Shown: positions 27,474 through 36,792, counted from the stretch's first letter. The stretch: 64,000 nt of DNA from Lacimicrobium alkaliphilum (GCF_001466725.1 NZ_CP013650.1:2604001-2668000), one strand, 5' to 3'. Translations and numbers: made by a program. The notes: a model not told the origin generated them from the letters alone.

Positions 27474-28967
27474 TCAGGCAAACACCATTGGTGCGATAAA
27501 ATACGCCACTGCAGAAACCAGTACGATTCCCAGCAGGTTAAGTAACAGACCGGCTCTGGCCATTTGCGGAATACTGATCAGCCCCGATGAGAATACGATG
27601 GCGTTTGGCGGTGTTGCCACCGGCAGCATAAAGGCACAGCTTGCCGCCAGCGCAACCGGCACAGCCAGACTGATAGGCGCCCCGCCAATTTCCACGGCAA
27701 TGGCAGCAACCACAGGTAGAAAGGTCGCAGTGGTGGCCAGATTGCTGGTCATTTCGGTCAGAAAAATGACCATAGTCGCTGCGCAGATGATTAACACCAA
27801 CAGGCCGTATGTATTCAGCGACACCAGGCTTTGCCCCATCCACTCCGCCAGGCCCGTATCGGAAACCGCCGCCGCCAGACTCAGGCCACCACCAAACAGA
27901 ATCAGCACCCCCCAGGGTATATCCCGGGTATCCTCCCAGTTCATCAGCGCACCACCTTCAGACTTGCCGGCACTGATCACAAACAGGCTTAAGGCTGCGA
28001 ACATGGCAATACCTGCATCCGACAGCCCTTCGATACCAAAGGCCCCTTCTATCAGCGGACGCGTCATCCACGCCAGAGCAACCAGCGTAAAAATTGCCCC
28101 CACTCTGGCCTCTGCCTTAGTCATAGCGCCAAGGCTTTTTCGCTGCTGTGCGAGACGCTGCTTAACTTCTTCCGGGGTCTTAAAGTTAACCGGATAGACC
28201 CATCGGGTCAGCATCCACCACGCCAGCGGCAGCATGATCACAGCCAACGGCAGTCCTACCAGCATCCACTGAGCAAAACCAATCTGCAGGCCGTAGGTTT
28301 CATTCATAAATCCAGCCAGAAATGCATTCGGTGGCGTACCCACCAGCGTCGCCATCCCGCCTATGGTGGCCGCATAGGCGACCCCCAGCAACAGCGAGAG
28401 CTGAAAATGCCTGCGCTGCGTATCTGACAACTCAGGTTCGTCGGTTTCCAGTGTCGAGATAATCGACAACGCGATGGGTAACAACATCATTGTGGTAGAG
28501 GTATTGGTCATCCACATGCTGAGTAAGGCACTGACAAGCATAAAGCCAAGGATGATGGAACGGGCACCGGCGCTGACAAAACTCAGAATAAAAAAGGCGA
28601 TACGCCTATGCAGCCCACATTTCTGCATCGCGGTGGCGATCATAAAGCCACCCATAAACAAATAGATTGTAGGATTGGCATAGGGCGCAGCCGCAGCCTT
28701 CAGATCAAGAATGCCAAGCAACTCAAAGGTGACCAGTGGCAACAGGGCGGTGACCGAAACCGGCACCGCTTCAGTTGACCACCAGATGGCCATCCAGATC
28801 CCTATCGCTGCGGTAGCCCAGCCCGCCTGACTCAGTTGCTCAGGTGGAGAAAGAAGCAGCAGACAAATCGCCACCAGCGGTCCAAGCAACAAGCCCAGTT
28901 TCTGATGCTGGCTGCGGCCCATCTGCACATTTTGCGCCTCATCAGAGGTATTAGTGATCACCGTCAT
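27474..28967 (-). CDS. SLC13/DASS-family sodium:anion symporter
   Basis: A 497-residue transporter with about 11-12 helices. WWSTEAVPVSVTALLPLV, TSTTMMLLPIALS and VGTPPNAFLAG form the first substrate/Na+ hairpin region, and EMTSNLATTATFLPV with ATPPNAIVFSSGLI forms the second (SNT and NxxI signatures). Substrates in the family are di- and tricarboxylates or sulfate. It is the last gene of the TonB receptor-hydrolase-permease operon, 3 nt after the hydrolase stop. A carboxylate is favoured because the neighbouring regulators are DctB/DctD-like. Confidence 0.9.
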   Translation of the reverse strand: MTVITNTSDEAQNVQMGRSQHQKLGLLLGPLVAICLLLLSPPEQLSQAGWATAAIGIWMAIWWSTEAVPVSVTALLPLVTFELLGILDLKAAAAPYANPTIYLFMGGFMIATAMQKCGLHRRIAFFILSFVSAGARSIILGFMLVSALLSMWMTNTSTTMMLLPIALSIISTLETDEPELSDTQRRHFQLSLLLGVAYAATIGGMATLVGTPPNAFLAGFMNETYGLQIGFAQWMLVGLPLAVIMLPLAWWMLTRWVYPVNFKTPEEVKQRLAQQRKSLGAMTKAEARVGAIFTLVALAWMTRPLIEGAFGIEGLSDAGIAMFAALSLFVISAGKSEGGALMNWEDTRDIPWGVLILFGGGLSLAAAVSDTGLAEWMGQSLVSLNTYGLLVLIICAATMVIFLTEMTSNLATTATFLPVVAAIAVEIGGAPISLAVPVALAASCAFMLPVATPPNAIVFSSGLISIPQMARAGLLLNLLGIVLVSAVAYFIAPMVFA

Positions 28968-28970
28968 GGT

Positions 28971-29888
28971 TTACTTCTCCTCCTGCTCAGGGAACAACAG
29001 CGGCAGTGCATGGGGCGTTATCTGCTTGCTGTTATGGCCGACGTTCTGCACAATGTTCAGCTGCCAGGCCGTATCCACCTGATAAGCCGATATCCAGTTC
29101 ACCGCCCGGGCATAAAATGCCAGACCACGGGAGAAGACACTCAGCCCCTGGCGTCGTGCCGGTTCACTGTTACTCAGCGACTTGGTTCTGGGCCCGGTAT
29201 CTTCAGCGCCAAGCATGATAGTCAGGGGTTTGGCTAGCCACTGATTAACATCCTGTTTGCTGATACCTGTTCCTTTTAATCCAAAGGGGTAGTCCTGTTG
29301 CAGGTTCGCCATGGTGAAAAATGCCGCATTGGCTGACACCGCCTTGCTGACTGGCGCATCGGGACGCATCAGCATATACAGATGCACAAAGCCGCCTCCG
29401 GCTGAATGGCCATAGAGAGCAAACTCGCGCTGCTCAGATCCGAAGCGGCCGGTGAAATCCGTGAACACCAATTCAGGCACACTGAAAAACTGCAATTCAG
29501 GAGCAACCTTTTCCCCTTGCGCGCTAAATGCGCCACCGAGGTTATATTCGTACTCAGTGGGGCACGAGGAAAAACCGCAGCGAATGCTCAGCACGATAAA
29601 CTCATGTTGCATGGCCAATTGATGCCAGTGATCTCTGTAGGTGTCCGCATTGCGCCTGGCGCCCGGGATCACCACTAAAACAGGGGTTTGGGCATTGGCC
29701 GTGGGAGGCACAGAATAATGCACCTGCAGTTCACCACCAGGCCATTTGTTAAAATCATACTCACCTTTGAGTGCGCCGGGCCAGTCGCTCGCCTGATTAC
29801 CGGCCGCGGTAAAACTAACTAAAGCGGACAAGCTCATCAACAGTGCCATGACAGCGGCACCTGAGGGTAAAGCTAAACGAATAAACAT
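28971..29888 (-). CDS. Exported alpha/beta-hydrolase (esterase-like)
   Basis: A 305-residue protein with an N-terminal signal (about 1-31) and an alpha/beta-hydrolase fold. TPVLVVIPGARRNADTYRDHW covers the oxyanion region, ALYGHSAGGGFVHLYM holds the nucleophile Ser, and VQNVGHNSKQITP gives the likely catalytic His. It lies between a TonB receptor and an SLC13 permease, so it probably cleaves the imported ligand in the periplasm and releases a small acid for the permease (inference). Confidence 0.82.
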   Translation of the reverse strand: MFIRLALPSGAAVMALLMSLSALVSFTAAGNQASDWPGALKGEYDFNKWPGGELQVHYSVPPTANAQTPVLVVIPGARRNADTYRDHWHQLAMQHEFIVLSIRCGFSSCPTEYEYNLGGAFSAQGEKVAPELQFFSVPELVFTDFTGRFGSEQREFALYGHSAGGGFVHLYMLMRPDAPVSKAVSANAAFFTMANLQQDYPFGLKGTGISKQDVNQWLAKPLTIMLGAEDTGPRTKSLSNSEPARRQGLSVFSRGLAFYARAVNWISAYQVDTAWQLNIVQNVGHNSKQITPHALPLLFPEQEEK

Positions 29889-29914
29889 ATTTGATTCCTG
29901 CTTGATAAGACATG

Positions 29915-29934
29915 GGGCGCCATTAGTGGCGCCC
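29915..29934 (-). terminator. Intercistronic hairpin between TonB receptor and hydrolase genes
   Basis: GGGCGCC-ATTAGT-GGCGCCC is a perfect 7-bp GC stem with a 6-nt loop. No clear U-tract follows on the minus strand, so it may be an attenuator or mRNA-stabilising hairpin that sets a high receptor to hydrolase ratio. Confidence 0.45.
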
Positions 29935-29957
29935 GGTAATAGGTAGTCAGCCCAGGC

Positions 29958-32900
29958 TTACAGCGTTGCTTTCATATCCAGATAAAAGTAACGGCCATAA
30001 TCCTGATGAGCATCTTCAAAATAGCCAAAGGAAGAGTCCGCCAGAGGCGCCCTTTCATCGGTGATATTTTTCACTCCCAGTCTGAATCGCACAGAGGTAT
30101 CCACCACTTCGGTATAGTAATCAAAGGTGGTGTCATAGGTTGTCATGGATGGGATCACATAACGGGTGCCGTCATCCAGCGTCAGGCCGCTCTGATAAAA
30201 ACTGCCAATTTTATAACCGGCCAGGGTTGCCCCGAAATCGCCATGGCGCCAGGACAATCGCATACTGTGTTTCTGCTTCTGGTTGCCATCCTGACCGATA
30301 AGATCCGCAAAGCCGGTGACCGGGAAACTTTCCGGTATCACGCCCTGAGACTGGGCATCGACCAGCCGCGCGGCATCACCGCCAGCCACCTGCTCGAACT
30401 TGTCCAGGTAAGAGCCGTTAAAATCAAACCTGAAACGGCCAACATCAGTATCCAGATCGTAGTACACCCCTATGTCGTAGCCTTTTACCGTTCTGGTGTC
30501 GAGGTTAGCGTAGCTGTCATCGACAAACTGAATATCACCGGCCGGACAAATCCCCGCGGCCTGATAAATCGGCACCACGGCGGGATCAATCTCGCCCCGG
30601 CTCACGGCCTGATTAAAGCTGCTACCAGAGCAATTCGTGTCGCCCTGCTCAAGCCTGGACAACAGGTCCAGCAAGGTATGATTTTCCTCGCCCAGCAAAC
30701 CAATGGTATTTTTCTTCTCGATAGACCAGTAATCAAAGGTCAGCGCCAGTCCATCGAGCGGCTCAAACACAAAGCCCACTGAGATATTATCTGACTTCTC
30801 GGGTTGTAACTGATCGCTGCCCTGGGCGATACGCTGGATGGAGTTACGGCAACTGAGAATTTCCTGATCCGGATCTCCGCCATTTTCCGCCGCGTACTGA
30901 CAAACATAATCGGTGCGGGTTGCCTGTCTGGCAATAATCTCTTCATTGATGGTGACCAGGTTAGGCGCACGGAAGGCTTCAGACCAGGAGCCGCGGAACA
31001 ACAGGTTATCCAGGGGCCGCCAGCCAAAGGCCAGTTTACCGACTGTGGTGTCGCCCACATCAGAGAAATCTTCGTATCTCAGTGCCAGTTGCAGATCCAG
31101 ATTACTCAGCACCGGTACCTGTAACTCGGCAAACAACGACGCCACATCCCGCTCACCACTGCTGTCCGGTGTGGGGCTGGAGTTAACCACATCAGACACA
31201 AATGGATAAGTATCGCCCTCCTCATCGGTAAACTGAATAGTGCCATCCAGACGCGGATCTCTGTCATCCTTAAACGACTCTTCCCGGTATTCCAGGCCGG
31301 CCACAAAGCCTACGGGCCCGGCGGGTAACTGATAGATATCCGCATTAGAGAACTTCACATCGAAGGTCGTCAGCTCCGTTTCACTTAAGCGGGTGACACT
31401 GACCTGTGCCCTTTCGATATTGCTGTTCTCGCCGCCACTGAAAGGGTTATATGCCGCTGAGGTGGTATCATTCAGCGCTTCGCGCATCAGCGTATTGGAA
31501 ACCCGGTTGTGCGTGACATCATCTTTTGTGGCCCTGGACCAGGATACGGCGCTTTCCCAGTCCCAGTTACCCCACTGCCCCCTCAGGCCCTGTAAAATTC
31601 TGTAGGTGTCACCGTCGTTGTCCACCACTCTCGGTACTTCGGCAAAGCGGTAGTTATCCAGTACCACAGGCAGTCCTTCGCAGGGTACATCTGCGCCTAT
31701 CAGCTCATCTGGCAATCGGTTTGGCGAACCACAGGGACCAAAGGGGTTGTAGTAGTTACCGGCGCCCACCACCAGTTCGGAGGTGGAAAAGGATGCCGTA
31801 GGATGGCGTCGCAAATTGGTTCTGGACTGATAGGCCATCAGCTCAGTGAAGGCTTCTGTGCCGTTATCGAACACATGGTTAATATTCATAAACACATTCA
31901 TGCGCTCAAGTTCGGAGACCAGATCGCGGTTTTCATTCAGGTTATAACGGATCACGCCCTGGCCATCTTCGGCACCGCAAAGCTGGTCAGAAATCGCATA
32001 CTGACAGCGGGGATCGCCAATGGGGTAGGTTTCAAATTCACCGGCGTTGTCTACCACACCGTTTTCTCTGAGGCTGTGATCAGAACCCAGTCGCGGCACT
32101 ACATCAAATTGTCCGAAAAGAGAGTTGGCACTGTCGTTACGGAATCTGATGTCATCAAACCACAGGGAATCTTCCGGGATCCTGTCTCTGAGATCGGAAT
32201 TGGACCATCTTGGGTCATCCTGTGAGTTAACCCGATCACGCTGATAATAATTGGCGACCAGACCAATATTGGTTCTACCATCGTTAAAATAATCTCCCCA
32301 CTGCAGTGACAGGGTCTGATCATCGCGGGGAAGGTGCTCAAACTCTTTCCACTTAACCCGAATATTAAAACCTTCATAATCATTGCGGGTGACGGTGTTA
32401 ATAACCCCGGCCACCGCATCGGCACCATAGATAGCAGACGCCCCATCGCGCAAGACTTCAACCCGGCGCACGCCGTATAAGGGTAAAGTCTGGGTATTGA
32501 CAGTATTCACCGGCACAAAACTCCCGCCTACCTCTTCGGTCTGATAAGACGCGGCATTGACCATGCGCCGGCCGTTGAGCAGCGCCAGGGTGTTGCCGGT
32601 ACCCAGGTTACGCAGGTTAAAGGCGCCAATATCACCACGGGCGGCGTTCACACCGCCGCTGATATTGCCCGCTTCATTGAAAAAATTCTGACCGTTTTCG
32701 GGGATAAGGTTAAGCAGTTCGTCTCCTGAGTCGATGCCCAGGCCTTCGATAACCTCACCTTCGAGTACTGACATGGCCAGCGCTTCACTGATCTCCGCAC
32801 CTTTAATCTGAGACCCGACTACGGAGATTTTCTCGACATCGGCCGCCTCCTGAGCCTGAAGGCCGCTTGACAGCCCTGCGGCTAAAAGCACCGCCATTGG

Positions 32901-32960
32901 CATCACAATTTGTTGCTTTGAGTAACGCTGTCTTATCGCCTGTAAAATTGAATTAATCAT
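29958..32960 (-). CDS. TonB-dependent outer-membrane receptor
   Basis: A 1000-residue receptor with an extended signal peptide (ending GLQAQ), a TonB-box-like EKISVVGSQI, and a plug domain (DELLNLIPENG...RNLGTGNTLALLNGRRMV...GVRRVEVLRDGASAIYGADAVAGVINTVTR). The long 22-strand barrel ends FGYFEDAHQDYGRYFYLDMKATL with the aromatic C-terminal signature. It is first in an operon with an exported hydrolase and an SLC13 symporter. Start ATG preceded by AGGTGG. Members of this size usually take oligomeric or plant/algal compounds rather than siderophores; ligand not known. Confidence 0.92.
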   Translation of the reverse strand: MINSILQAIRQRYSKQQIVMPMAVLLAAGLSSGLQAQEAADVEKISVVGSQIKGAEISEALAMSVLEGEVIEGLGIDSGDELLNLIPENGQNFFNEAGNISGGVNAARGDIGAFNLRNLGTGNTLALLNGRRMVNAASYQTEEVGGSFVPVNTVNTQTLPLYGVRRVEVLRDGASAIYGADAVAGVINTVTRNDYEGFNIRVKWKEFEHLPRDDQTLSLQWGDYFNDGRTNIGLVANYYQRDRVNSQDDPRWSNSDLRDRIPEDSLWFDDIRFRNDSANSLFGQFDVVPRLGSDHSLRENGVVDNAGEFETYPIGDPRCQYAISDQLCGAEDGQGVIRYNLNENRDLVSELERMNVFMNINHVFDNGTEAFTELMAYQSRTNLRRHPTASFSTSELVVGAGNYYNPFGPCGSPNRLPDELIGADVPCEGLPVVLDNYRFAEVPRVVDNDGDTYRILQGLRGQWGNWDWESAVSWSRATKDDVTHNRVSNTLMREALNDTTSAAYNPFSGGENSNIERAQVSVTRLSETELTTFDVKFSNADIYQLPAGPVGFVAGLEYREESFKDDRDPRLDGTIQFTDEEGDTYPFVSDVVNSSPTPDSSGERDVASLFAELQVPVLSNLDLQLALRYEDFSDVGDTTVGKLAFGWRPLDNLLFRGSWSEAFRAPNLVTINEEIIARQATRTDYVCQYAAENGGDPDQEILSCRNSIQRIAQGSDQLQPEKSDNISVGFVFEPLDGLALTFDYWSIEKKNTIGLLGEENHTLLDLLSRLEQGDTNCSGSSFNQAVSRGEIDPAVVPIYQAAGICPAGDIQFVDDSYANLDTRTVKGYDIGVYYDLDTDVGRFRFDFNGSYLDKFEQVAGGDAARLVDAQSQGVIPESFPVTGFADLIGQDGNQKQKHSMRLSWRHGDFGATLAGYKIGSFYQSGLTLDDGTRYVIPSMTTYDTTFDYYTEVVDTSVRFRLGVKNITDERAPLADSSFGYFEDAHQDYGRYFYLDMKATL

Positions 32961-33000
32961 TTTTCCACCTGGCTAAACTATTATTTTTAAGTGTGATGGT

Positions 33001-33266
33001 TATACCAATCCGCATAGATAATTGCCCACTCAGAGCTGGTCAGAAGGGCTTAGGTCAAGGCGGCACTTCGCAGGCATAGTGGTTCTACGTCAAGAAGTGG
33101 CAACGCAGAGATAAGCCCTTCTGGCTGCTCCCTTCGTGCGAGGCTAAAATGCCCCCTGGCTTTGTTATGGTCCTTCGATTTAGATCCACTAGACCTTCAG
33201 AACCATGCCTTGCCAGAGAACATTTTTGTCTCGCTGAGTGAGCAATTATCTATACGAATTGGTATT
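33001..33266. mobile_element. MITE-like element with about 35-bp terminal inverted repeats
   Basis: The left end (33001-33035, TATACCAATCCGCATAGATA...) and right end (about 33231-33267, ...TCTATACGAATTGGTATTA) are inverted repeats matching at most of about 35 positions. The 266-bp interior has no gene. TA-rich flanks fit TA target duplication of IS630/Tc1-type elements. A solo end recurs at 7994-8045. It is inserted between the sigma-54 promoter and the TonB receptor gene, so it becomes part of the 5' leader. Confidence 0.75.
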
Positions 33267-33319
33267 AGAGTTAACCCAATACGACCAAACGTAATCTGAG
33301 TTAACAACGTTAACCTTTT

Positions 33320-33335
33320 TGCAACATGCCTGCCA
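33320..33335 (-). promoter_or_regulatory. Sigma-54 promoter (-24/-12) reading towards the TonB receptor operon
   Basis: On the minus strand the sequence reads TGGCAGG-CATG-TTGCA. It matches the consensus TGGCACG-N4-TTGCA at all but one position, with exact spacing and the invariant GG and GC. It lies 360 nt upstream of the receptor ATG. The divergent regulator DctD is a sigma-54 activator, which supports it. Confidence 0.75.
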
Positions 33336-33397
33336 GTTTGTATAATCATTAATTTCACTTATAAATCAAACAGATAATAAAACCCAATTATTTTGCA

Positions 33398-33448
33398 TGG
33401 GTAGTACCATACCCAAGCACAAAATCTGATGGGTAGATTTCCACCCAT
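33398..33448. promoter_or_regulatory. Two tandem inverted repeats, probable DctD-type activator sites
   Basis: Site 1 is TGGGTA-GTACCA-TACCCA (33398-33415) and site 2 is ATGGGT-AGATTTCC-ACCCAT (33429-33448). Their centres are 32 bp apart, about three helical turns, and lie about 63-113 bp upstream of the -24 element. This is the classic spacing for paired NtrC/DctD enhancer sites. They are also upstream of dctB, so autoregulation is possible. Confidence 0.65.
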
Positions 33449-33601
33449 TATCCGGCGCTACCTTTTCGCACCATCTCTGGCCGCCACGCCTGAATGTGAA
33501 TTTTTTTAATCTTATGCTTTCAATCCCATAACATTGCCGGTTAAATTAGTGCTCGTTTTCAGGTGCCACATGCCATGCCCGTTTTAATCAGGTTGTAATC
33601 C

Positions 33602-35416
33602 ATGTCTCTCAGTTTTCCCTTCAGATATTTCAGGAAATCGTCACTGACAGTAGCGAAAGCGGTGATGGTGTGGCTGATGCTGGCACTGGCGGTAGGCGTA
33701 GTTGCGTATTTCAAAGGGCTGGAAAAAACACAACAACAAGCCAGTGCCCGTCTCAGCGAAGTGGCCACCAAGCTGGAAATTGAGCTGGACAAATACCGCA
33801 CACTGCCAAAGGTATTAGCGTTACACCCGGATATTCAGCAAAGCCTGCAGTTCCCCGAAAAGGCCAGCCCGGGCCGGATAAATCATCTGCTGTCTCGCTA
33901 TAATCAGGCTATATCCAGTGACGTTGTCTACCTGATCGATGCAGATGGCCTGACATTAGCGTCAAGTAACTGGGACAGCAGCGAGAGTTTTATAGGCACA
34001 GATTATCGCTTCAGACCTTATTTTAAACAGGCCATGGACGGCAATGCCGGCAGCTATTTCGCGCTGGGTACAGTGTCAGGTAAACGGGGCTATTACTTTT
34101 CATATCCGGTGCGCAAAGACGACCAGATCCTCGGTGTACTGGTGATCAAAGTGGCGCTGACCGTTCTCGAGGAAACCTGGTCGGCACCACCTTTTGAGTT
34201 TCTACTCACCGATGTGCATGGCGTGGTGTTTTACAGCTCTTATCCTCAGTGGAATTACCATACTCTGGCCAGACTCGCGCCTGACACCGAAGCGCAATTG
34301 CTCGAACAACGGCAATACGGCAGCCAGCCGATCCCGCCCCTGACCGACGCACAGACTATTCAGCAACTGAGCGAACAGCAGCAACTGCGCCTTAACAAAG
34401 ACGGCCAGCGCCTGACTTATCTGCAGGCTCATCAGGATATGAGCAATGCCGGATGGCGGCTGTTTGTGCTGGCGCCAGTGACACTGCTTTATGACGATGT
34501 GATCCCCGGTGTGTTGCTGTTTACGCTGGTATATGTACTGCTATATCTGATTGGCTTTTCCTGGCGACGCACCGTGGAAGCCAGGAAGCAACTGGCGATC
34601 ATCAATGAGCAACTGGAACATCGTGTGGAAGAGCGTACCAGTGAGCTTCGCGACACCAACGAACAGCTACGCCAGATTATCGAAAAATATAAGCAGACTG
34701 AGCTCACCCTCAAACGTACCCAGAATGAACTGATTCAGGCCGGCAAACTGGCCATCCTGGGGGAAATGTCAGCCAGTATTAACCACGAACTGAATCAGCC
34801 CCTGACCGCGATGCGCACCTATACTGAGACCCTGTGCCTGTTGGTGGAGCGCGGTGATACTGAATCAATCAAGCAGAATGCGGCGGAAATTCTCAGGCTG
34901 AACAAGATGATGGCGAAGATTATCGGCCAGTATAAGCTGTTTGCGCGAAAGTCCGTCGGCAAGGTAGGCCCGGTATCCGTGGCCGAAGTGGTCAGCGCGT
35001 CGCTGGGCATACTGGACTCCAAGGTCAGTCACTACAAAGATCGGCTCAGCGTCACCAGTGTTCCCACAGATATTCAGGTTATCGCCGATGCGGTGCCCCT
35101 GGAACAGGTGGTGATCAACCTGCTCAACAATGCCTTTCAGGCCATTGAAGACAGCCCACAACAGCTAATCCGCTTCGATATTCATTACAACGACAATCAC
35201 GTGAGCCTGATTATCGAAGACTCTGGCCCGGGTTTTTCTGATGAAGAACTTAACCGGCTGTTTGAGCCCTTTTATACCACTAAGCGCAAGGGTCTGGGAC
35301 TGGGGCTGACCATATCAAAGCGTATAGTTGAATCTTTCGGCGGGCAGATTGAAGCCAGCAATATAAATTCCGGTGGTGCGCGATTCTCAGTGATCCTGCC
35401 CCGTTTTACCGATTAA
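33602..35416 (+). CDS. DctB-like sensor histidine kinase
   Basis: A 604-residue kinase. The first helix (about 15-36) is followed by a periplasmic double-Cache (dCache/PDC) sensor (VVYLIDADGLTLASSNW...IGTDYRFRPYFKQAMDG...GYYFSYPV), the fold that binds C4-dicarboxylates in DctB. A second helix (about 300-318), a coiled coil, the H-box INHELNQPL (His395), the N-box NLLNNAFQAIED, EDSGPGF and GLGLGLTISKRIV follow. Paired with DctD 16 nt downstream. Probably senses the carboxylate handled by the divergent operon. Confidence 0.88.
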   Translation: MSLSFPFRYFRKSSLTVAKAVMVWLMLALAVGVVAYFKGLEKTQQQASARLSEVATKLEIELDKYRTLPKVLALHPDIQQSLQFPEKASPGRINHLLSRYNQAISSDVVYLIDADGLTLASSNWDSSESFIGTDYRFRPYFKQAMDGNAGSYFALGTVSGKRGYYFSYPVRKDDQILGVLVIKVALTVLEETWSAPPFEFLLTDVHGVVFYSSYPQWNYHTLARLAPDTEAQLLEQRQYGSQPIPPLTDAQTIQQLSEQQQLRLNKDGQRLTYLQAHQDMSNAGWRLFVLAPVTLLYDDVIPGVLLFTLVYVLLYLIGFSWRRTVEARKQLAIINEQLEHRVEERTSELRDTNEQLRQIIEKYKQTELTLKRTQNELIQAGKLAILGEMSASINHELNQPLTAMRTYTETLCLLVERGDTESIKQNAAEILRLNKMMAKIIGQYKLFARKSVGKVGPVSVAEVVSASLGILDSKVSHYKDRLSVTSVPTDIQVIADAVPLEQVVINLLNNAFQAIEDSPQQLIRFDIHYNDNHVSLIIEDSGPGFSDEELNRLFEPFYTTKRKGLGLGLTISKRIVESFGGQIEASNINSGGARFSVILPRFTD

Positions 35417-35432
35417 TCCATGGAGTCAGAAC

Positions 35433-36776
35433 ATGCAACCACAGGTGATCCTGATTGATGATGAATCCAGCATACTCAATGCGCTGGCACAGCGGCTGAA
35501 AATAGAGGGTTACGAGCCACTGTGTTTCAGTCATGCCGAACAGGCCCTGCCCTTGCTGGAGTCTGACTGGCCAGGCGTGATCATAAGCGATATCAATATG
35601 CCGGGCATGGACGGCATCGAATTTCTCAAACAGGCACTTGACCGTGATCAGGAGCTGGCGGTGATTATGCTTACCGGCCATGGTGATGTCTCCATTGCCG
35701 TGGAAGCGATGCGCCTGGGTGCCTATGATTTTCTCGAAAAACCCTTTTCCAATGAGCACCTGCTTGATGTGCTGCGCCGGGCCACAGACAAACGCCGCCT
35801 GGTACTGGAAAACCGCGAACTGAAACGGGAGCTGTCGGTACAGGGCACATCCGGCCCGAGGATCCTGGGCAACAACCCCAGAATAAAAGCGCTACGGCAG
35901 ATACTGGCGCGGGTGGCGGATATACCGGCGGATATTCTGGTCAGAGGCGAAACCGGTACCGGTAAGGATCTGGTTGCCCGTTATCTGCACTACAACAGCA
36001 AACGCAGCAGCGAGAACTTTGTTGCCATAAACTGCGGTGCCATTCCTGAGAATATGATTGAAAGCGAGCTGTTCGGTTTTGAAGCCGGAGCTTTCACCAG
36101 TGCCCAGAAACGCCGTATCGGCAAGATTGAACATGCCAATGGCGGTACCTTTTTCCTGGATGAGATAGAAAGCATGCCCATGGCCCTGCAGATTAAATTG
36201 CTGAGGGTGCTGGAAGAGCGCAAGATCGAGCCGCTGGGCAGCAACAAAGTGGTCGATCTGGATGTACGCTTTATCGCCGCGGCCAAAGTGGAACTCAGGG
36301 ATTTAGTCGAGCAGGGTGAGTTTCGTGAAGATCTGTACTACCGCCTGAATGTAATCAACGTAGAAATTCCACCTCTGCGTGAGCGCACCGACGATATTTC
36401 ACTGCTTTTTCAGCACTTCGCCGCCATTGCCAGCAACCGCTTCGGCACCGATGCCCCCAAGCTCGATACCCGCCAGCTGTATGCTCTGCAGGCTCATGAG
36501 TGGCCTGGTAATATCCGCGAACTGCGCAATGTGGCAGAACGTTTTGTGCTGATGGGCGGAAAATCTGTGCTCGGGCAGGACAATCCTGAGCCTCATCAGA
36601 GTACACTGTCACTGGCAGATCATCTGAGCCACTTCGAACGCTCAGTGATTCAGGACGCCCTGCAGGAAAATGAAGGCCGCCTGGCCAGCGTACAACAGCA
36701 ACTGGGTATCGCCCGTAAAACCCTGTATGACAAAATGCGCAAGTATGGCCTGGACAAAGACCAGTATAAAAATTAG
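35433..36776 (+). CDS. DctD-like sigma-54-dependent response regulator with GAFTSA variant
   Basis: A 447-residue activator. The receiver has Asp53 (ISDINMPGMDG); the AAA+ domain has Walker A GETGTGKD and FFLDEIESMP; the Fis-type HTH is LASVQQQLGIARKTLYDKMRKYG. The sigma-54 contact loop reads GAFTSA (219-224) in place of the near-invariant GAFTGA. This Gly to Ser change is unusual and in NtrC-like proteins can alter sigma-54 contact. Otherwise the domain is intact. Likely target: the sigma-54 promoter at 33320-33335. Confidence 0.9.
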   Translation: MQPQVILIDDESSILNALAQRLKIEGYEPLCFSHAEQALPLLESDWPGVIISDINMPGMDGIEFLKQALDRDQELAVIMLTGHGDVSIAVEAMRLGAYDFLEKPFSNEHLLDVLRRATDKRRLVLENRELKRELSVQGTSGPRILGNNPRIKALRQILARVADIPADILVRGETGTGKDLVARYLHYNSKRSSENFVAINCGAIPENMIESELFGFEAGAFTSAQKRRIGKIEHANGGTFFLDEIESMPMALQIKLLRVLEERKIEPLGSNKVVDLDVRFIAAAKVELRDLVEQGEFREDLYYRLNVINVEIPPLRERTDDISLLFQHFAAIASNRFGTDAPKLDTRQLYALQAHEWPGNIRELRNVAERFVLMGGKSVLGQDNPEPHQSTLSLADHLSHFERSVIQDALQENEGRLASVQQQLGIARKTLYDKMRKYGLDKDQYKN

Positions 36777-36792
36777 CAATCGAGGAAAACCA

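Noticed and set aside
27427..28197. 256-codon open frame on the plus strand
   Set aside because: It lies antisense inside the SLC13 permease; composition is low-complexity Ala/Ser/Pro as expected from the shadow of a membrane protein, and there is no ribosome site.
30006..30782. 258-codon open frame on the plus strand
   Set aside because: Antisense to the TonB receptor, whose barrel and C-terminal signature are clear on the minus strand.
33120..33230. Transposase remnant inside the MITE-like element
   Set aside because: No open frame of useful length; the interior is non-coding in all frames.
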